Positions 20,388 through 29,257 of a stretch of 64,000 nt of DNA are shown in pieces. The stretch is taken from the NCBI RefSeq assembly GCF_023169965.1, contig NZ_AP025592.1, forward strand, positions 558,001 to 622,000, read 5' to 3'. The translations under genes and the position numbers were made by a program. Every line of letters begins with the position of its first letter. Positions within the stretch are counted from its first letter, which is position 1. The notes beneath the pieces are model-generated. The model searched no databases and was not told the DNA's origin. It was given only the letters and a program-made list of their open reading frames with translations. The stretch is from Anaeromyxobacter paludicola. GTDB lineage: Bacteria; Myxococcota; Myxococcia; Myxococcales; Anaeromyxobacteraceae.

Positions 20388-20807
20388 CTACTTGCGCTTC
20401 TCCTCGATCTCCTTGGCGAGCTTCTCGATCGACTCGCTGCCGGCCGGGGCGGCGCCGTCCTTCTTCTCGGCCTCGGGCTTGCCCGTGAGGCCGGCCGCGC
20501 CGGGGACGAAGGCGCCGGGGCTGACGGTGGCCGCGAGCTCGGAGGCGCTCTTCCTGGCGCCGCCGGTGACGAGCCCCGCCACGGCCTTCACGGTGAGGTA
20601 GATGCCGATGAAGGGCATGAAGAGCACGAACAGGCCGCCCATGATGGGGGCGAGCAGCATCGCCGCCCAGACCGGCACCTGCGTGAACTGTTCGTGGGCC
20701 GAGCCGGGGAGGGCGCCGCCGTCGGCGGGGATCCCGGTGAGGCTCCAGCGCGACATGCTCCAGTAGTAACCGCTCTTCACGACGGTGCCGCCAGCGTAAC
20801 GGGCCAT
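20388..20807 (-). CDS. Small membrane protein of unknown function (paralog A)
   Basis: A 139-residue protein of unknown family. The N-terminal part has VKSGYYWSMSRW and ADGGALPGSA; a hydrophobic block follows (about 48-80, WAAMLLAPIMGGLFVLFMPFIGIYLTV), then a Lys/Glu-rich tail ending KLAKEIEEKRK. The start at 20807 is preferred over 20813 because AAGGAGA abuts the first ATG but lies about 7 bases before the second. It is clearly homologous to the next gene upstream (20883-21314), sharing GYYW, LPGSA, the block FVLFMPFIGIYL, and ELAATV. No catalytic residues are apparent. Co-transcription with its paralog is likely. Confidence 0.8.
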   Translation of the reverse strand: MARYAGGTVVKSGYYWSMSRWSLTGIPADGGALPGSAHEQFTQVPVWAAMLLAPIMGGLFVLFMPFIGIYLTVKAVAGLVTGGARKSASELAATVSPGAFVPGAAGLTGKPEAEKKDGAAPAGSESIEKLAKEIEEKRK

Positions 20808-20882
20808 GGTCATTCTCCTTCGATTGCGATTGCGTCGATTGCCGAGCCTGGGGTGAGCTGCCGAGCGTCGCGACCTTCGAGC

Positions 20883-21314
20883 CTAGTGCTGCCGCTTCGA
20901 CTCGATCTCCTTCGCGAGCTCCTCGAGCGCCTCCTGCCCGGCGACCTCGGACGGCGGCCCCTTCTCCTCGACCTTGGTCTCCGCGCGCTTGCCGGTGAAG
21001 TGCGCCTCGCCGGGCTGCCAGCCGGGGGTGACGGTGGCGGCGAGCTCGCCGGCCTGACGCTTGAAGATCCGGACCACCGGCTGCACCGCGGCGTTGACCG
21101 CGAGGTAGATGCCGATGAAGGGCATGAAGAGCACGAAGGCGGCGCCGAGCATCGGGGCGAGCACCAGGGCCGCCGCGGTGTTGACCTTCAGGTACTCGTC
21201 GCTGGCGCTGCCGGGCAGGGTCTGGCCGTCCGCCTTCACCGGCTCGAGCGCCCAGTTGTTGAGGTGCCAGTAGTAACCGCCCTTGACCTGCGAGCCGCCG
21301 CTGAGCTTCGTCAT
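20883..21314 (-). CDS. Small membrane protein of unknown function (paralog B)
   Basis: A 143-residue homolog of the gene at 20388-20807. Shared features: VKGGYYWHLNNW near residue 11, ADGQTLPGSA, a hydrophobic block at about 49-80 (AALVLAPMLGAAFVLFMPFIGIYLAV), AGELAATVTPG and a charged tail (EELAKEIESKRQH). The GGAGGAT ribosome site is 4 bases before the ATG. A candidate sigma-54 promoter lies about 75 bases upstream. No signal peptide; the topology suggests two hairpin helices with soluble ends. The pair may be a heteromeric membrane component linked to the respiratory genes nearby (inference). Confidence 0.8.
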   Translation of the reverse strand: MTKLSGGSQVKGGYYWHLNNWALEPVKADGQTLPGSASDEYLKVNTAAALVLAPMLGAAFVLFMPFIGIYLAVNAAVQPVVRIFKRQAGELAATVTPGWQPGEAHFTGKRAETKVEEKGPPSEVAGQEALEELAKEIESKRQH

Positions 21315-21388
21315 GGTATCCTCCGTGCTTCCGATTGACCGTCCGTGCTGTCGAGGCGAGGTGCCTCATCGCTACGGTGCCAATATGG

Positions 21389-21404
21389 CGCAATCGGAGC
21401 GCCC
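21389..21404 (-). promoter_or_regulatory. Candidate sigma-54 promoter for the small membrane protein pair
   Basis: On the minus strand the sequence is GGGCGCTCCGATTGCG, with GG and GC 10 bases apart and TTGC intact but a partial -24 block. The predicted start near 21378 leaves a leader of about 64 bases. Confidence 0.35.
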
Positions 21405-21576
21405 GCGAAATTGGTGCAATCCCCGAGGCCGCGGGGTTTGAGTCCGCAGCCGCGGGCGGTGGCGCGCCGGGGAGCGGGCGCCGCGCGCTCCCGAGGGCGC
21501 GGCCGCGGAGTCCGGAGGGCGCCTCCGGAAAACACCCGAGCCCGGCCGGGGCTCCGGCGTATTCACGAGACAAATC

Positions 21577-21606
21577 GAGCCTGGCCGGAGGGATCCGGCC
21601 AGGCTC
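21577..21606 (-). terminator. Terminator hairpin after the Kelch lipoprotein gene
   Basis: A perfect 13-base stem with a 4-base loop: GAGCCTGGCCGGA (21577-21589) and TCCGGCCAGGCTC (21594-21606). On the minus strand it follows the gene stop at 21665 by about 59 bases and is trailed by GATTTGTC, a weak T-run. Confidence 0.65.
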
Positions 21607-21664
21607 GGGGAAGGCGCCGCGCGAGCGCGGCCTCGGGCCGGGGAGGGGCGTCCCCCGGGGCCGA

Positions 21665-24600
21665 TCAGGGCAGCAGGTAGCGGACCTGCGCCTGGACGAA
21701 GTCCGTCCAGATGTCGCTGGCTTGCGTGCCGCCGGGGCTCGACGAGGGGACCGTGGGCACCGCGAGCAGCGAGAGCCGGCCGCCCGAGAAGAAGCGGGCG
21801 GCGGCGCCCGGCAGGCTCGCCGGGATCGCGCCGGGGACCGCCGTGCCGTTCGCGCCGAGCGGCGCCCAGGCGCGGCCGGTCCAGTCCCAGGCCAGGAGCT
21901 CGGCGCCGTAGGCCGGGCCGGCTCCGCCGTCGCCGGAGCCCGCGCCCACCCAGGTGACGGAGGCGCTCACCACGGTGGCGGCCGGATCCACGGCGAAGGT
22001 GGCGAGGTGGGCCGCGAAGACGCTCGACGGCGCGCGACGGTCGTAGACCCAGAGGTCACCGTAGGTGAAGCCGTCGGTGCCGCCCAGCAGCGCGACGCCG
22101 CCGTCCACCTGGTCGAAGGCCAGGGCCACGGCCTCGCGCGGCAGCACCGGGGCGACTGGATCGGTGACCGGCGTCCAGGCCGGCGCCGGCGCGGAGCCGT
22201 CCCGCTCGAAGAGCCCGCCCAGCCCGTCGTGCAGCACGAGCACCCCGCGCAGCGCGTCGAAGGCGAGCGCCGGCGCGGCGCAGGCGGGGGGCGGAGCGGC
22301 GGCGTCGGCCTGCGACCACCCGCTCTCGCCGAGCGTCCAGGTGTCGGCGAGGCCGGCCTGGCCGTCGGGGGTGCCGCCGAAGAGCACGAGCTGGCCGGCG
22401 CGGCCGTCGAAGGCGAGCGCGGCGGTGGCGCGGGCCGGCGGGCGCTGCGCCGAGAGGAGCTCGGTCCAGTCGGCGCCGTCCCAGCTCCAGGTGTCGTCGA
22501 GCGGCGCGCCGCTCGAGGGATCGGCGCCGCCGAAGAGGACGGTCCTGCCGCGAGACGGGTCGAAGGCGAGCGCGTGCCCGAGCCGCGCCGGGGGCTGGTG
22601 GGCGCTCGTCACGTGCGTGAAGCCGCTCCCGTCCCACTCCCAGGTGCCGCACTGCGCGGGCTGGCCGGGCTCGCAGCCGAAGAGGACCGTCACCGCCCGC
22701 GCGGCGTCGTAGGCGAGGGGGGCCTGCGCCAGGGCGGGGTCCTGGGGCCCGGTCCGCGAGGTCCAGCCGCCCGGCCCGAAGGTCCAGGTGTCCGCCGAGG
22801 TGGGGTACGGGTCCTCCCCGTCGCCGTGGACGAGGAGGGCGCCGCGGGCGGCGTCGAAGGCCATGGGCGCCCGGACGCGTGCCGGGGGCAGCGCGCCGGC
22901 CAGGGCGGTCCAGGACGCCCCGTCGTAGGCGGCCACGAGCAGGGTCGCGCCCGGGCCGTCGTAGCGGTCGCCGCCGACGAGCAGCGTCCGCGCGGAGAAG
23001 GGGTCGTAGACCAGCGAGGCCTCGGCGCGGGCCCCGACGTACACCGGGTCGGTCGGCAGCGGCACGCCGGGGGACCAGCTCACGCCGTCGAACTGCCAGG
23101 TCTCGAGGCCGACGCTCGGCACCGGCGCGCCGCCCACCATCACCGCGACGCCTCGCGCGGAGTCGAACGCCATGGCGGCGAAGCTGCGGGCGGCCGGGGA
23201 CTGCGGCGGGGCGAGCTGGGTCCAGGAGGCGCCGTCGAAGCGCCAGGTGTCGGCGAGGTCGTTGCCGGAGGCGTCGTTCCCGCCGAAGAGGAGCACCTGG
23301 TTCCGCGCGGAGTCGTAGGCCAGCGCGGCGCCGGCGCGGGCTCCCGGGCTGCCGGCCGGCGTGGCCTGCGTCCAGGTCTGGCTCGCGGTGTCGAAGGTCC
23401 AGGTGTCGTCGAAGGTGTTGCCGGCGGCGTCCCGCCCGCCGTAGAGCACGAGCTGCTCGGGGCCCGGGAGCCCCCACCAGAGGAGCCCGGTCATGATGCG
23501 CGGCGGGGGCGCGGTGATCGTCGGGACCTGGGCCCAGGTCAGGCCGTCGTAGATCCAGGTGTCACCGAGCGCGCTCCCGTCGGCGGCCTGGCCGCCGAAG
23601 AGCACCAGCTTCTGCGCCTTCTCGTCGTAGGCGAGCGCGGCGCCCCAGCGCGGCGAAGGCGAGGCGGGAGGGCTCGCCCGCGACCAGCGGGTGCCGTCGA
23701 AGGTGAGGAGCTCGTCGAGGCCCGGCGGGGAGATGGGGCCGTCGTCGCCGCCGAAGGCGAAGAGGGTGGGGGCGGTGGCGCCGGGCGGGAGCCCGAGGGC
23801 GACGCCCGGCCAGGCCCGCGGGCCGCCGGAGAGCCGGCGCCAGCCGGTCCCGGCGGCGCTGACGGGCGAGGCCGAGAGGTGGGCGGTGGCCCCGTCCGGC
23901 GCGGCGGCCGCGGCGAGGTCCTGGGCCGCGACCTCGTCGCCGAGCTGCAGCGCCAGCGCGGGCGAGGCGAGCCGCGGATCGGAGGGAGCGCTGAAGGCGT
24001 AGAGCGCGCCCGTGAGCGGCGCGAGCGGAGCGTGCGGGGCGCGCCCGCCGAGCGTCACCGCCGTCTGCACCGCGCGGGAGGCGACGGCCGCGGCCGCGTT
24101 GCCGGCCTTGTCCACGGCCTCGACCCAGACGTGGTCGAGCGAGGTGTCCCCGAGGGCCTGCTCCGCGAACCCGCCGTCCAGGCCGAGCGCGAAGCCCTGC
24201 GCCAGCACCGCGCCGGACGGGCCGTCGCGGCGCACCGTCACCTGCGCCACCGCGCTCACCGCGTCGCGCACCGCCCCGGAATCGCCGGAGAGGCCGTCGG
24301 GCGTGCCGGCGGGGCGGAGCTGGAAGACGAGGAGGGCGGGGTCGATGGCCGGCGGGGTCTCGTCCCGGCCGTCGAGCGCCTCGACCGCCGCGCCGACCAG
24401 GCCGCACTTGTCGGACCCTGCCGCGAACGCGCGGGGGACGCTCCGGGTGGCGGTGCCGACCTGGACGTCGAGGAAGCCGCCGTCGGCCTCGGCGGCGGTG
24501 GCGCCGAGGAGCGCGCCCGCGGCGTCGGTCACGTGCACGCCCGTGAGCGCGCAGGTCGAGGAGAAGGCGCCCGCGTCGCCGAAGACCGCGTCGGGCGCGG

Positions 24601-25891
24601 TGAGGTCGTTCCGCCGGAGGTGCAGCCGCGCGCCGTCGGCGACCGGCCCGGAGAGAGCCCGGCCCACCAGCGCCTCCACCGGAGCGCCCTCGTTGCCGCA
24701 CTTGTCCACCGCGGCGACCCAGAGCCGGGCCGGGGCCGGGACGGGCGCGCCGACCGGGGTGACGTCGTGGGGGCCGAAGCCGCCGTCCGCGCCCGGCGTG
24801 GCCTCGAACAGCGGCGCGCCGCCCGCGTCCGAGGCGTAGATGCGGAAGATGGCGATGGCGCTCGCGTCGGTGAAGGCGCCGGCCTGCCCGGCGAGCTGGT
24901 CGGGCGTCTGCACGTCGTTGCGCTGGAAGCCGACGAGGGCGCCGTTTCCGAGCGGCCCGGCCACGTCGCGCCCGGCGCCGATGACCGCGGGCGCGGTCTC
25001 GGCGAAGGAGGCGGCCGAGACCGAGGCGTAGACCTCCTTGGGCGCGAACCGCGAGGCGCTGGCGCCGTCGCTGCCGGGGAGGGGCGTCTCGGGGACGGAG
25101 CCGTCGGCCGCGGGGGTGGCCTGGGCGAGCAGCGTGCCCGAGCCGTCGCGGAAGTAGACCGTCGCGCCCTGGGGCGCGGTCACCCCGCCGGCGGCGGCGC
25201 GCACCGCGTCGTTCTCGCCGAGCGGCTTGCGGACGATCTGGAACGCCGAGAGCGTCAGGCCCGGGGCGGTGGGGGTCGGCGGGATGACCTGCTTCGCGAG
25301 CGTCAGGGTCGGGACGGTGGCCTGCGCCTTGTAGGTGACCGCGACCCCGGTGGTGGCGTCGTCGTAGCCGGTGGCGGAGGCCACGACCGAGCGGGCGCCC
25401 GCCGGCACCCCGGTGATCGACCAGCTCCCCGACGCGTCGGGGGTCGCCGCGAGCCGCGTGCCCGCCACCCGCACCTGGACGGCGGTGGGCGACGCGCCGT
25501 CGCCGAGGGCGACCACGCCCGAGAGGGTCCCGGCCGGCGTGAAGTCGAGCTGCACCTGCGAGGCGTAGCCGGCCAGCACGACCGCGGTCGCGGTCAGGCT
25601 CCCCTCGGTGGTGGACGGCGCGACGGCCCGCACCTCGTAGCTGCCGGGGGGGAGGGAGGTGAAGGCGCGCTGGCCGCTCACGGTGGTGATCCCGGAGGCC
25701 GTGGCCGGGCCGGTGATGGTGAGGGCGATGCCGGAGTGATCCGAGAGGCCGGAGAGCCGGGCGGTCACGGCGATCACGCCGTCCTGGGTGGTGTCGCCAC
25801 AGCCCGCGGCGAGCAACGCGAGGGCGCCGGAGAGGACGAGGAGGGCCGACCGGGAGCGGAGCCCATGCGTGCGGGAGGAGGAGAAGGTCAT
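21665..25891 (-). CDS. Large outer-surface lipoprotein with Kelch-type propeller repeats
   Basis: A 1408-residue secreted lipoprotein. Lipobox LAAGC places the lipid-modified Cys at 31. Residues about 110-210 form carboxypeptidase-regulatory-like/beta-sandwich repeats (GTLSGVVALGDGA, GSWSITGVPAGARSV). The middle (210-650) has repeated Cys-containing modules (AVDKCGNEGAPVEAL, AGSDKCGLVGAAVEAL). The last 750 residues are Kelch motifs: LAYD...LVLFGG followed by DTW.(Y/F)DG..W repeated many times. Probably a cell-surface binding or adhesion protein. It ends at a strong hairpin. It diverges from the PKD/TSP3 gene across a 237-base gap with candidate sigma-54 sites on both strands. No ribosome site is obvious before the ATG at 25891. 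Confidence 0.85.
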   Translation of the reverse strand: MTFSSSRTHGLRSRSALLVLSGALALLAAGCGDTTQDGVIAVTARLSGLSDHSGIALTITGPATASGITTVSGQRAFTSLPPGSYEVRAVAPSTTEGSLTATAVVLAGYASQVQLDFTPAGTLSGVVALGDGASPTAVQVRVAGTRLAATPDASGSWSITGVPAGARSVVASATGYDDATTGVAVTYKAQATVPTLTLAKQVIPPTPTAPGLTLSAFQIVRKPLGENDAVRAAAGGVTAPQGATVYFRDGSGTLLAQATPAADGSVPETPLPGSDGASASRFAPKEVYASVSAASFAETAPAVIGAGRDVAGPLGNGALVGFQRNDVQTPDQLAGQAGAFTDASAIAIFRIYASDAGGAPLFEATPGADGGFGPHDVTPVGAPVPAPARLWVAAVDKCGNEGAPVEALVGRALSGPVADGARLHLRRNDLTAPDAVFGDAGAFSSTCALTGVHVTDAAGALLGATAAEADGGFLDVQVGTATRSVPRAFAAGSDKCGLVGAAVEALDGRDETPPAIDPALLVFQLRPAGTPDGLSGDSGAVRDAVSAVAQVTVRRDGPSGAVLAQGFALGLDGGFAEQALGDTSLDHVWVEAVDKAGNAAAAVASRAVQTAVTLGGRAPHAPLAPLTGALYAFSAPSDPRLASPALALQLGDEVAAQDLAAAAAPDGATAHLSASPVSAAGTGWRRLSGGPRAWPGVALGLPPGATAPTLFAFGGDDGPISPPGLDELLTFDGTRWSRASPPASPSPRWGAALAYDEKAQKLVLFGGQAADGSALGDTWIYDGLTWAQVPTITAPPPRIMTGLLWWGLPGPEQLVLYGGRDAAGNTFDDTWTFDTASQTWTQATPAGSPGARAGAALAYDSARNQVLLFGGNDASGNDLADTWRFDGASWTQLAPPQSPAARSFAAMAFDSARGVAVMVGGAPVPSVGLETWQFDGVSWSPGVPLPTDPVYVGARAEASLVYDPFSARTLLVGGDRYDGPGATLLVAAYDGASWTALAGALPPARVRAPMAFDAARGALLVHGDGEDPYPTSADTWTFGPGGWTSRTGPQDPALAQAPLAYDAARAVTVLFGCEPGQPAQCGTWEWDGSGFTHVTSAHQPPARLGHALAFDPSRGRTVLFGGADPSSGAPLDDTWSWDGADWTELLSAQRPPARATAALAFDGRAGQLVLFGGTPDGQAGLADTWTLGESGWSQADAAAPPPACAAPALAFDALRGVLVLHDGLGGLFERDGSAPAPAWTPVTDPVAPVLPREAVALAFDQVDGGVALLGGTDGFTYGDLWVYDRRAPSSVFAAHLATFAVDPAATVVSASVTWVGAGSGDGGAGPAYGAELLAWDWTGRAWAPLGANGTAVPGAIPASLPGAAARFFSGGRLSLLAVPTVPSSSPGGTQASDIWTDFVQAQVRYLLP

Positions 25892-25916
25892 GGTTGGTCG
25901 CGGAGTGTGACGGAGG

Positions 25917-25932
25917 GGCAAGGGAGAATCCA
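25917..25932 (-). promoter_or_regulatory. Candidate sigma-54 promoter for the Kelch lipoprotein gene
   Basis: Minus strand TGGATTCTCCCTTGCC: GG and GC 10 bases apart and TTGC intact, -24 block poor beyond TGG. The predicted start near 25907 leaves about 16 bases of leader. An inverted repeat CCAACTG-N12-CAGTTGG (25930-25955) overlaps the site. Confidence 0.35.
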
Positions 25933-25986
25933 ACTGGGTGTTAACGCGCAGTTGGGTGGGGCAAAGCGCGCGACTTCGGAGGGTCT

Positions 25987-26004
25987 GGAAAACCTGTGGG
26001 TTCC
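25987..26004. repeat. Imperfect inverted repeat, possible activator site
   Basis: GGAAAACC (25987-25994) and GGTTCC (25999-26004) flank TGTG. It lies about 100 bases upstream of the sigma-54-like promoter at 26098, a plausible enhancer position. Evidence is position and symmetry only. Confidence 0.25.
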
Positions 26005-26097
26005 TGTGGCCGGTGTGGGTCTCGTCTCGGAATCCGCAGATAGGCGGGCATTTGCGGGGCCTTGCGTGACGGTGGGTCAACGGGGCGGCATGGGTCC

Positions 26098-26114
26098 GTG
26101 GCGTGATATTTGCA
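26098..26114 (+). promoter_or_regulatory. Sigma-54-type promoter of the PKD/cytochrome/ResB operon
   Basis: GTGGCGTGATATTTGCA matches TGGCACG-N4-TTGCA at five of seven -24 positions and all of TTGCA, with correct 10-base GG-to-GC spacing. The expected transcript start is near 26125, only about 4 bases before the ATG at 26129. Confidence 0.6.
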
Positions 26115-26128
26115 TTTTTCGTGCAACC

Positions 26129-29100
26129 ATGCGTTCCCGTCCGGTGCCCCGTGCCTCGGCTTCGCTCCTCCTGCTCGCCGTTCTCACCGCCGCGCCCTCC
26201 GTCGCGAGGGCGGCCGCCTCGCCCGTCGTGGACGCGGTCACGGTCGACGTCGACCCGGTGCCGAGCAACGCGCCGGCGCGCGTGACCTGCGCCGCGCACG
26301 ACCCGGCGGGCGGCATCCTCGCCTTCGCCATCCGGGTCAGCGCGGGGACGCTCGCGGGCGGAGTCCCGCAGCCCGACGGCTCCTCCCTCGCGACCGTCCC
26401 CATCTCGCCGGCCACCCCCGCGTCCCAGAGCCTGACCTGGCTCACGCCGGACCTCGGGACCGCCGTCACGGTCACCTGCACCGTGACCGGCACGGGGACG
26501 CGCTGGGACGGCAAGACCCACCTGACGGCGGCGCGCTCCATCGTGGTCACCACCACCAGCGCGCAGCCGCCCGTCATCGACGGCCTGATCGCGCCGACGG
26601 GCGACGTCGTGAGCGGCGCGCAGGCCACCTTCCGCATCGCCGCCCACGACCCGCTCGGCGGGACGCTGACCTACGACTGGAGCGCCAGCGGCGGGACCAT
26701 CGCGGCGTCCGGCGACACGGCGATGTGGACCGCGCCGCAGCAGACCGGGAGCTACACCGTCGCCGTGACCGCGACCTCCTCGTCCGGCACCGCCAGGGCC
26801 AGCGCCACCGTCAACGTGGCGACCGCCGCGTTCCAGGGGAGCTTCAGCGCCGGCATCGGCGCGCCGCAGCGGGTCGCCGTCGGCTCCGACGGGCGCACCT
26901 GGGTGGTGGACGCGCAGACCGGTGACGTCGTCTGCTTCACCCCCCGCGGCGAGCTCATGGGGCGGTTCACGCCGCCGGATCGGGCGCTCGCGGTGGCGGC
27001 GACGGCCGCGGGGATCGCCGTCTCGACCGGGCAGGGCAACATCCATTACCTGGATCCCGCGAGCGGCCGGGTCCTCCGGACCATCTCGCCCGGTCCGGTC
27101 GCCTACGGGCTCGCCTACGATCGGACGCGGAACCTGCTGTGGGCGGCCGAGCGCGACATGTCGCGCGTCCGCGCCTTCCTGCCCGACGGGTCGTCCCCGG
27201 TCGTCCTCACGCAGGCCGGCGACGCGACGGCTGGCTTCACGCCCCTTGTCGGCGTGACCGCCGTGGCGGTGGACTCGGTCTCCGGGACGATCTGGGCCGT
27301 CCTGTTCTCGAACGAGACCGGGCTGCTGGCCCACGCCTTCCGCTACGACGGCGCCTGGCTCCGCTCCGCGATCGGCTTCGGCGGCGGGGCGGGTCAGGTG
27401 ACGCGCGCCGGAGGCGCCGCCGTGGACGCGTCGGGCAGCCTCTACGTCACCGACATGTTCCAGGGGCACGTGGCGGTCGTGACGTCGGGCGGCTCGCCGC
27501 TCGGCGCGCTCGGCTCGTTCGGCAGCGGTCCTGGGCAGCTCAACCTGCCCACCGACGTCGCCATCGCGCCCACGGGAGACATCCTCGTCGCGAGCCAGGG
27601 GGTCGGCCGGCTCGAGCGCTTCGGTCGCGGCACTCCGCTGCCGACCTGCCCCAACGACGCCGACTGCGACGGGATGCCCGACGACTGGGAGCTGAAGTAC
27701 GGCTTCGACCCGCACTTCGCCGGCGACGCCCTCCTCGACGCCGACGGGGACGGGCTGACGAACCTCGAGGAGTACCTGCGGGGCACCAATCCCCGGAATC
27801 GCGACACCGACGGGGACGGCGTCTCCGACGGCGACGAGATCGCGATGGGCACGAACCCGCTCGACTCCAGGGACCAGAAGCCCTCGCTCGTGCCCCCGTC
27901 GCCGCGCACCAGCGATCCGGGCCTGGTCCGGTTCTCGGTGACCTTGAAGAGCCGCTCGAGCTGCACGGTGAGCTGGCGGCAGCGGCTCGGCCCGACCGTC
28001 ACCCTGCGCGACGCGACGACCTTCACGCCCTCCTTCGTCGGACGGACCGCGGCGCGTTACCAGTTCGTCGGCTCGGCGCGCTGCGGCAGCGTGGTGACGC
28101 CCGACGCGGTGCTCGAGGCCACCATCCGGAACGTGGCGCCGAGGCCGGACGCCGGCCGGCTCGCGGTGGTGCGGCCCGGCGCCCCGGTGGCGCTCGACGG
28201 CCGGCTCACGGCCGACGCCAACGCCGACACCGTCTCCTACGCGTGGGATCAGACCTCCGGCGCCGCCCTGATCGGACCGAGCGCGGGGGCCATGCTGAAC
28301 CTGCGCGCCCGCCAGCCGGGGTTGTCCACCTTCCGCCTGACCGCGCGCGACGGCGGCGGGCTCAACGCGAGCGCCGAGGTCCCGGTGCTGGTGGTGAGCG
28401 CGCCGGGCGAGGCGCCGGCGGCGCGGGTGACCAGCCCGAGCGCGGGGCAGGTGGGTGTTTCCGTGCAGCTCGACGCCAGCGCGAGCTACGACCCGACCGG
28501 CGGGTCGGCGACGTACGCCTGGCAGCAGGTCGGCGGACCGGCGGTGACCCTCGCCGGCGCCGCGACCGCGACCCCGTCCTTCACGCCGGCCGCCCCGGGC
28601 CGCTACGCCTTCGAGGTGAGCCTCGCGACCAGCCGCTCCCGCTCTCCGGCCGCACGCGCGGAGGTGCTCGTCGGCGCCGGACCGGCGCTCCCGACGGCGG
28701 CGGTGGCGCAGCCCGTCCTCTCCGGCGCGGCCGGCGAGCCGGTCGAGCTCGACGGCAGCCCGAGCGTGGCCGCGGCGGGCGGCGCGCTCGAGTACGCTTG
28801 GCGCCAGGTCTCCGGGCCGGCGGCGGGGCTCACGGACGCGACCCGCGCCGTGGCCACGGTGGTGCCGTTCTACCCGGGCGTCCACATCTTCGAGCTCCTC
28901 GTCACCGAGAACGGCTCGCCCGGCGTCCCGGTCCGGGTCGAGGTGGACGCCTCGGCCCCCGGCCGCGGGATCCCGCAGGCGGCGGTCGCCGCGCCGGGAC
29001 CGGCGACGGTGGACCAGGCGGTGACGCTCGACGGCACCGCCAGCCGCGATCCGGACGGTCACGCGCTCCGCTTCCGGTGGACGCAGACCGGCGGGCCGTG

Positions 29101-29257
29101 GGTGCCGCTCGACGACGCGGCCTCGCAGGCGCCGACCTTCCGGCCCCACCAGCCCGGGACCTACGTCTTCGAGCTGGAGGTGGACGACTACAAGATCCGC
29201 AGCGCGCCCGTCACGGCCACCGTGACGGTCTCGCCCGTGCAGGGGGGGAACCCATGA
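26129..29257 (+). CDS. Secreted surface protein with NHL-like propeller, TSP3 calcium repeats and PKD-like domains
   Basis: A 1042-residue exported protein. Signal peptide 1-29 (SVARAA). Residues about 35-230 are Ig-like repeats, about 235-510 a propeller region with NHL/SMP-like strands (DGRTWVVDAQTGDVVCF, GSLYVTDMFQGHVAVV, LNLPTDVAIAPTGDILVA), and about 512-590 thrombospondin type 3 repeats with Ca-binding DADGDGLTNLEE and DTDGDGVSDGDE. From about 640 to the end come four PKD-like units (YAWDQTSG, YAWQQVGGPAV, YAWRQVSGPAA, FRWTQTGGPWV). Probably scaffolds or anchors the cytochromes that follow, to which it is joined by an ATGA overlap. No ribosome site precedes the ATG. The frame is open far upstream, but that part has no coding character on this strand. 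Confidence 0.88.
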   Translation: MRSRPVPRASASLLLLAVLTAAPSVARAAASPVVDAVTVDVDPVPSNAPARVTCAAHDPAGGILAFAIRVSAGTLAGGVPQPDGSSLATVPISPATPASQSLTWLTPDLGTAVTVTCTVTGTGTRWDGKTHLTAARSIVVTTTSAQPPVIDGLIAPTGDVVSGAQATFRIAAHDPLGGTLTYDWSASGGTIAASGDTAMWTAPQQTGSYTVAVTATSSSGTARASATVNVATAAFQGSFSAGIGAPQRVAVGSDGRTWVVDAQTGDVVCFTPRGELMGRFTPPDRALAVAATAAGIAVSTGQGNIHYLDPASGRVLRTISPGPVAYGLAYDRTRNLLWAAERDMSRVRAFLPDGSSPVVLTQAGDATAGFTPLVGVTAVAVDSVSGTIWAVLFSNETGLLAHAFRYDGAWLRSAIGFGGGAGQVTRAGGAAVDASGSLYVTDMFQGHVAVVTSGGSPLGALGSFGSGPGQLNLPTDVAIAPTGDILVASQGVGRLERFGRGTPLPTCPNDADCDGMPDDWELKYGFDPHFAGDALLDADGDGLTNLEEYLRGTNPRNRDTDGDGVSDGDEIAMGTNPLDSRDQKPSLVPPSPRTSDPGLVRFSVTLKSRSSCTVSWRQRLGPTVTLRDATTFTPSFVGRTAARYQFVGSARCGSVVTPDAVLEATIRNVAPRPDAGRLAVVRPGAPVALDGRLTADANADTVSYAWDQTSGAALIGPSAGAMLNLRARQPGLSTFRLTARDGGGLNASAEVPVLVVSAPGEAPAARVTSPSAGQVGVSVQLDASASYDPTGGSATYAWQQVGGPAVTLAGAATATPSFTPAAPGRYAFEVSLATSRSRSPAARAEVLVGAGPALPTAAVAQPVLSGAAGEPVELDGSPSVAAAGGALEYAWRQVSGPAAGLTDATRAVATVVPFYPGVHIFELLVTENGSPGVPVRVEVDASAPGRGIPQAAVAAPGPATVDQAVTLDGTASRDPDGHALRFRWTQTGGPWVPLDDAASQAPTFRPHQPGTYVFELEVDDYKIRSAPVTATVTVSPVQGGNP

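Larger units (their letters stand above)
21315..21664. other. Intergenic region upstream of the small membrane proteins and downstream of the Kelch gene
   Basis: These 350 bases contain the candidate sigma-54 promoter at 21389-21404 and the Kelch gene terminator at 21577-21606. The rest is GC-rich with no frame I would call a gene; open frames here lack ribosome sites and resemble no protein family. Confidence 0.5.

Noticed and set aside
21311-21535. 74-codon minus-strand frame upstream of the small membrane proteins
   Set aside because: Arg/Pro/Ala-rich without a ribosome site or motif, and it overlaps the candidate promoter.
21335-26128. Open frame running upstream of the PKD/TSP3 gene for about 1600 codons on the plus strand
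   Set aside because: It lies antisense to the Kelch lipoprotein gene, has Arg/Gly/Ala-rich nonsense composition and no domain; GC-rich DNA often leaves such frames open. The signal peptide at 26129 marks the true start.
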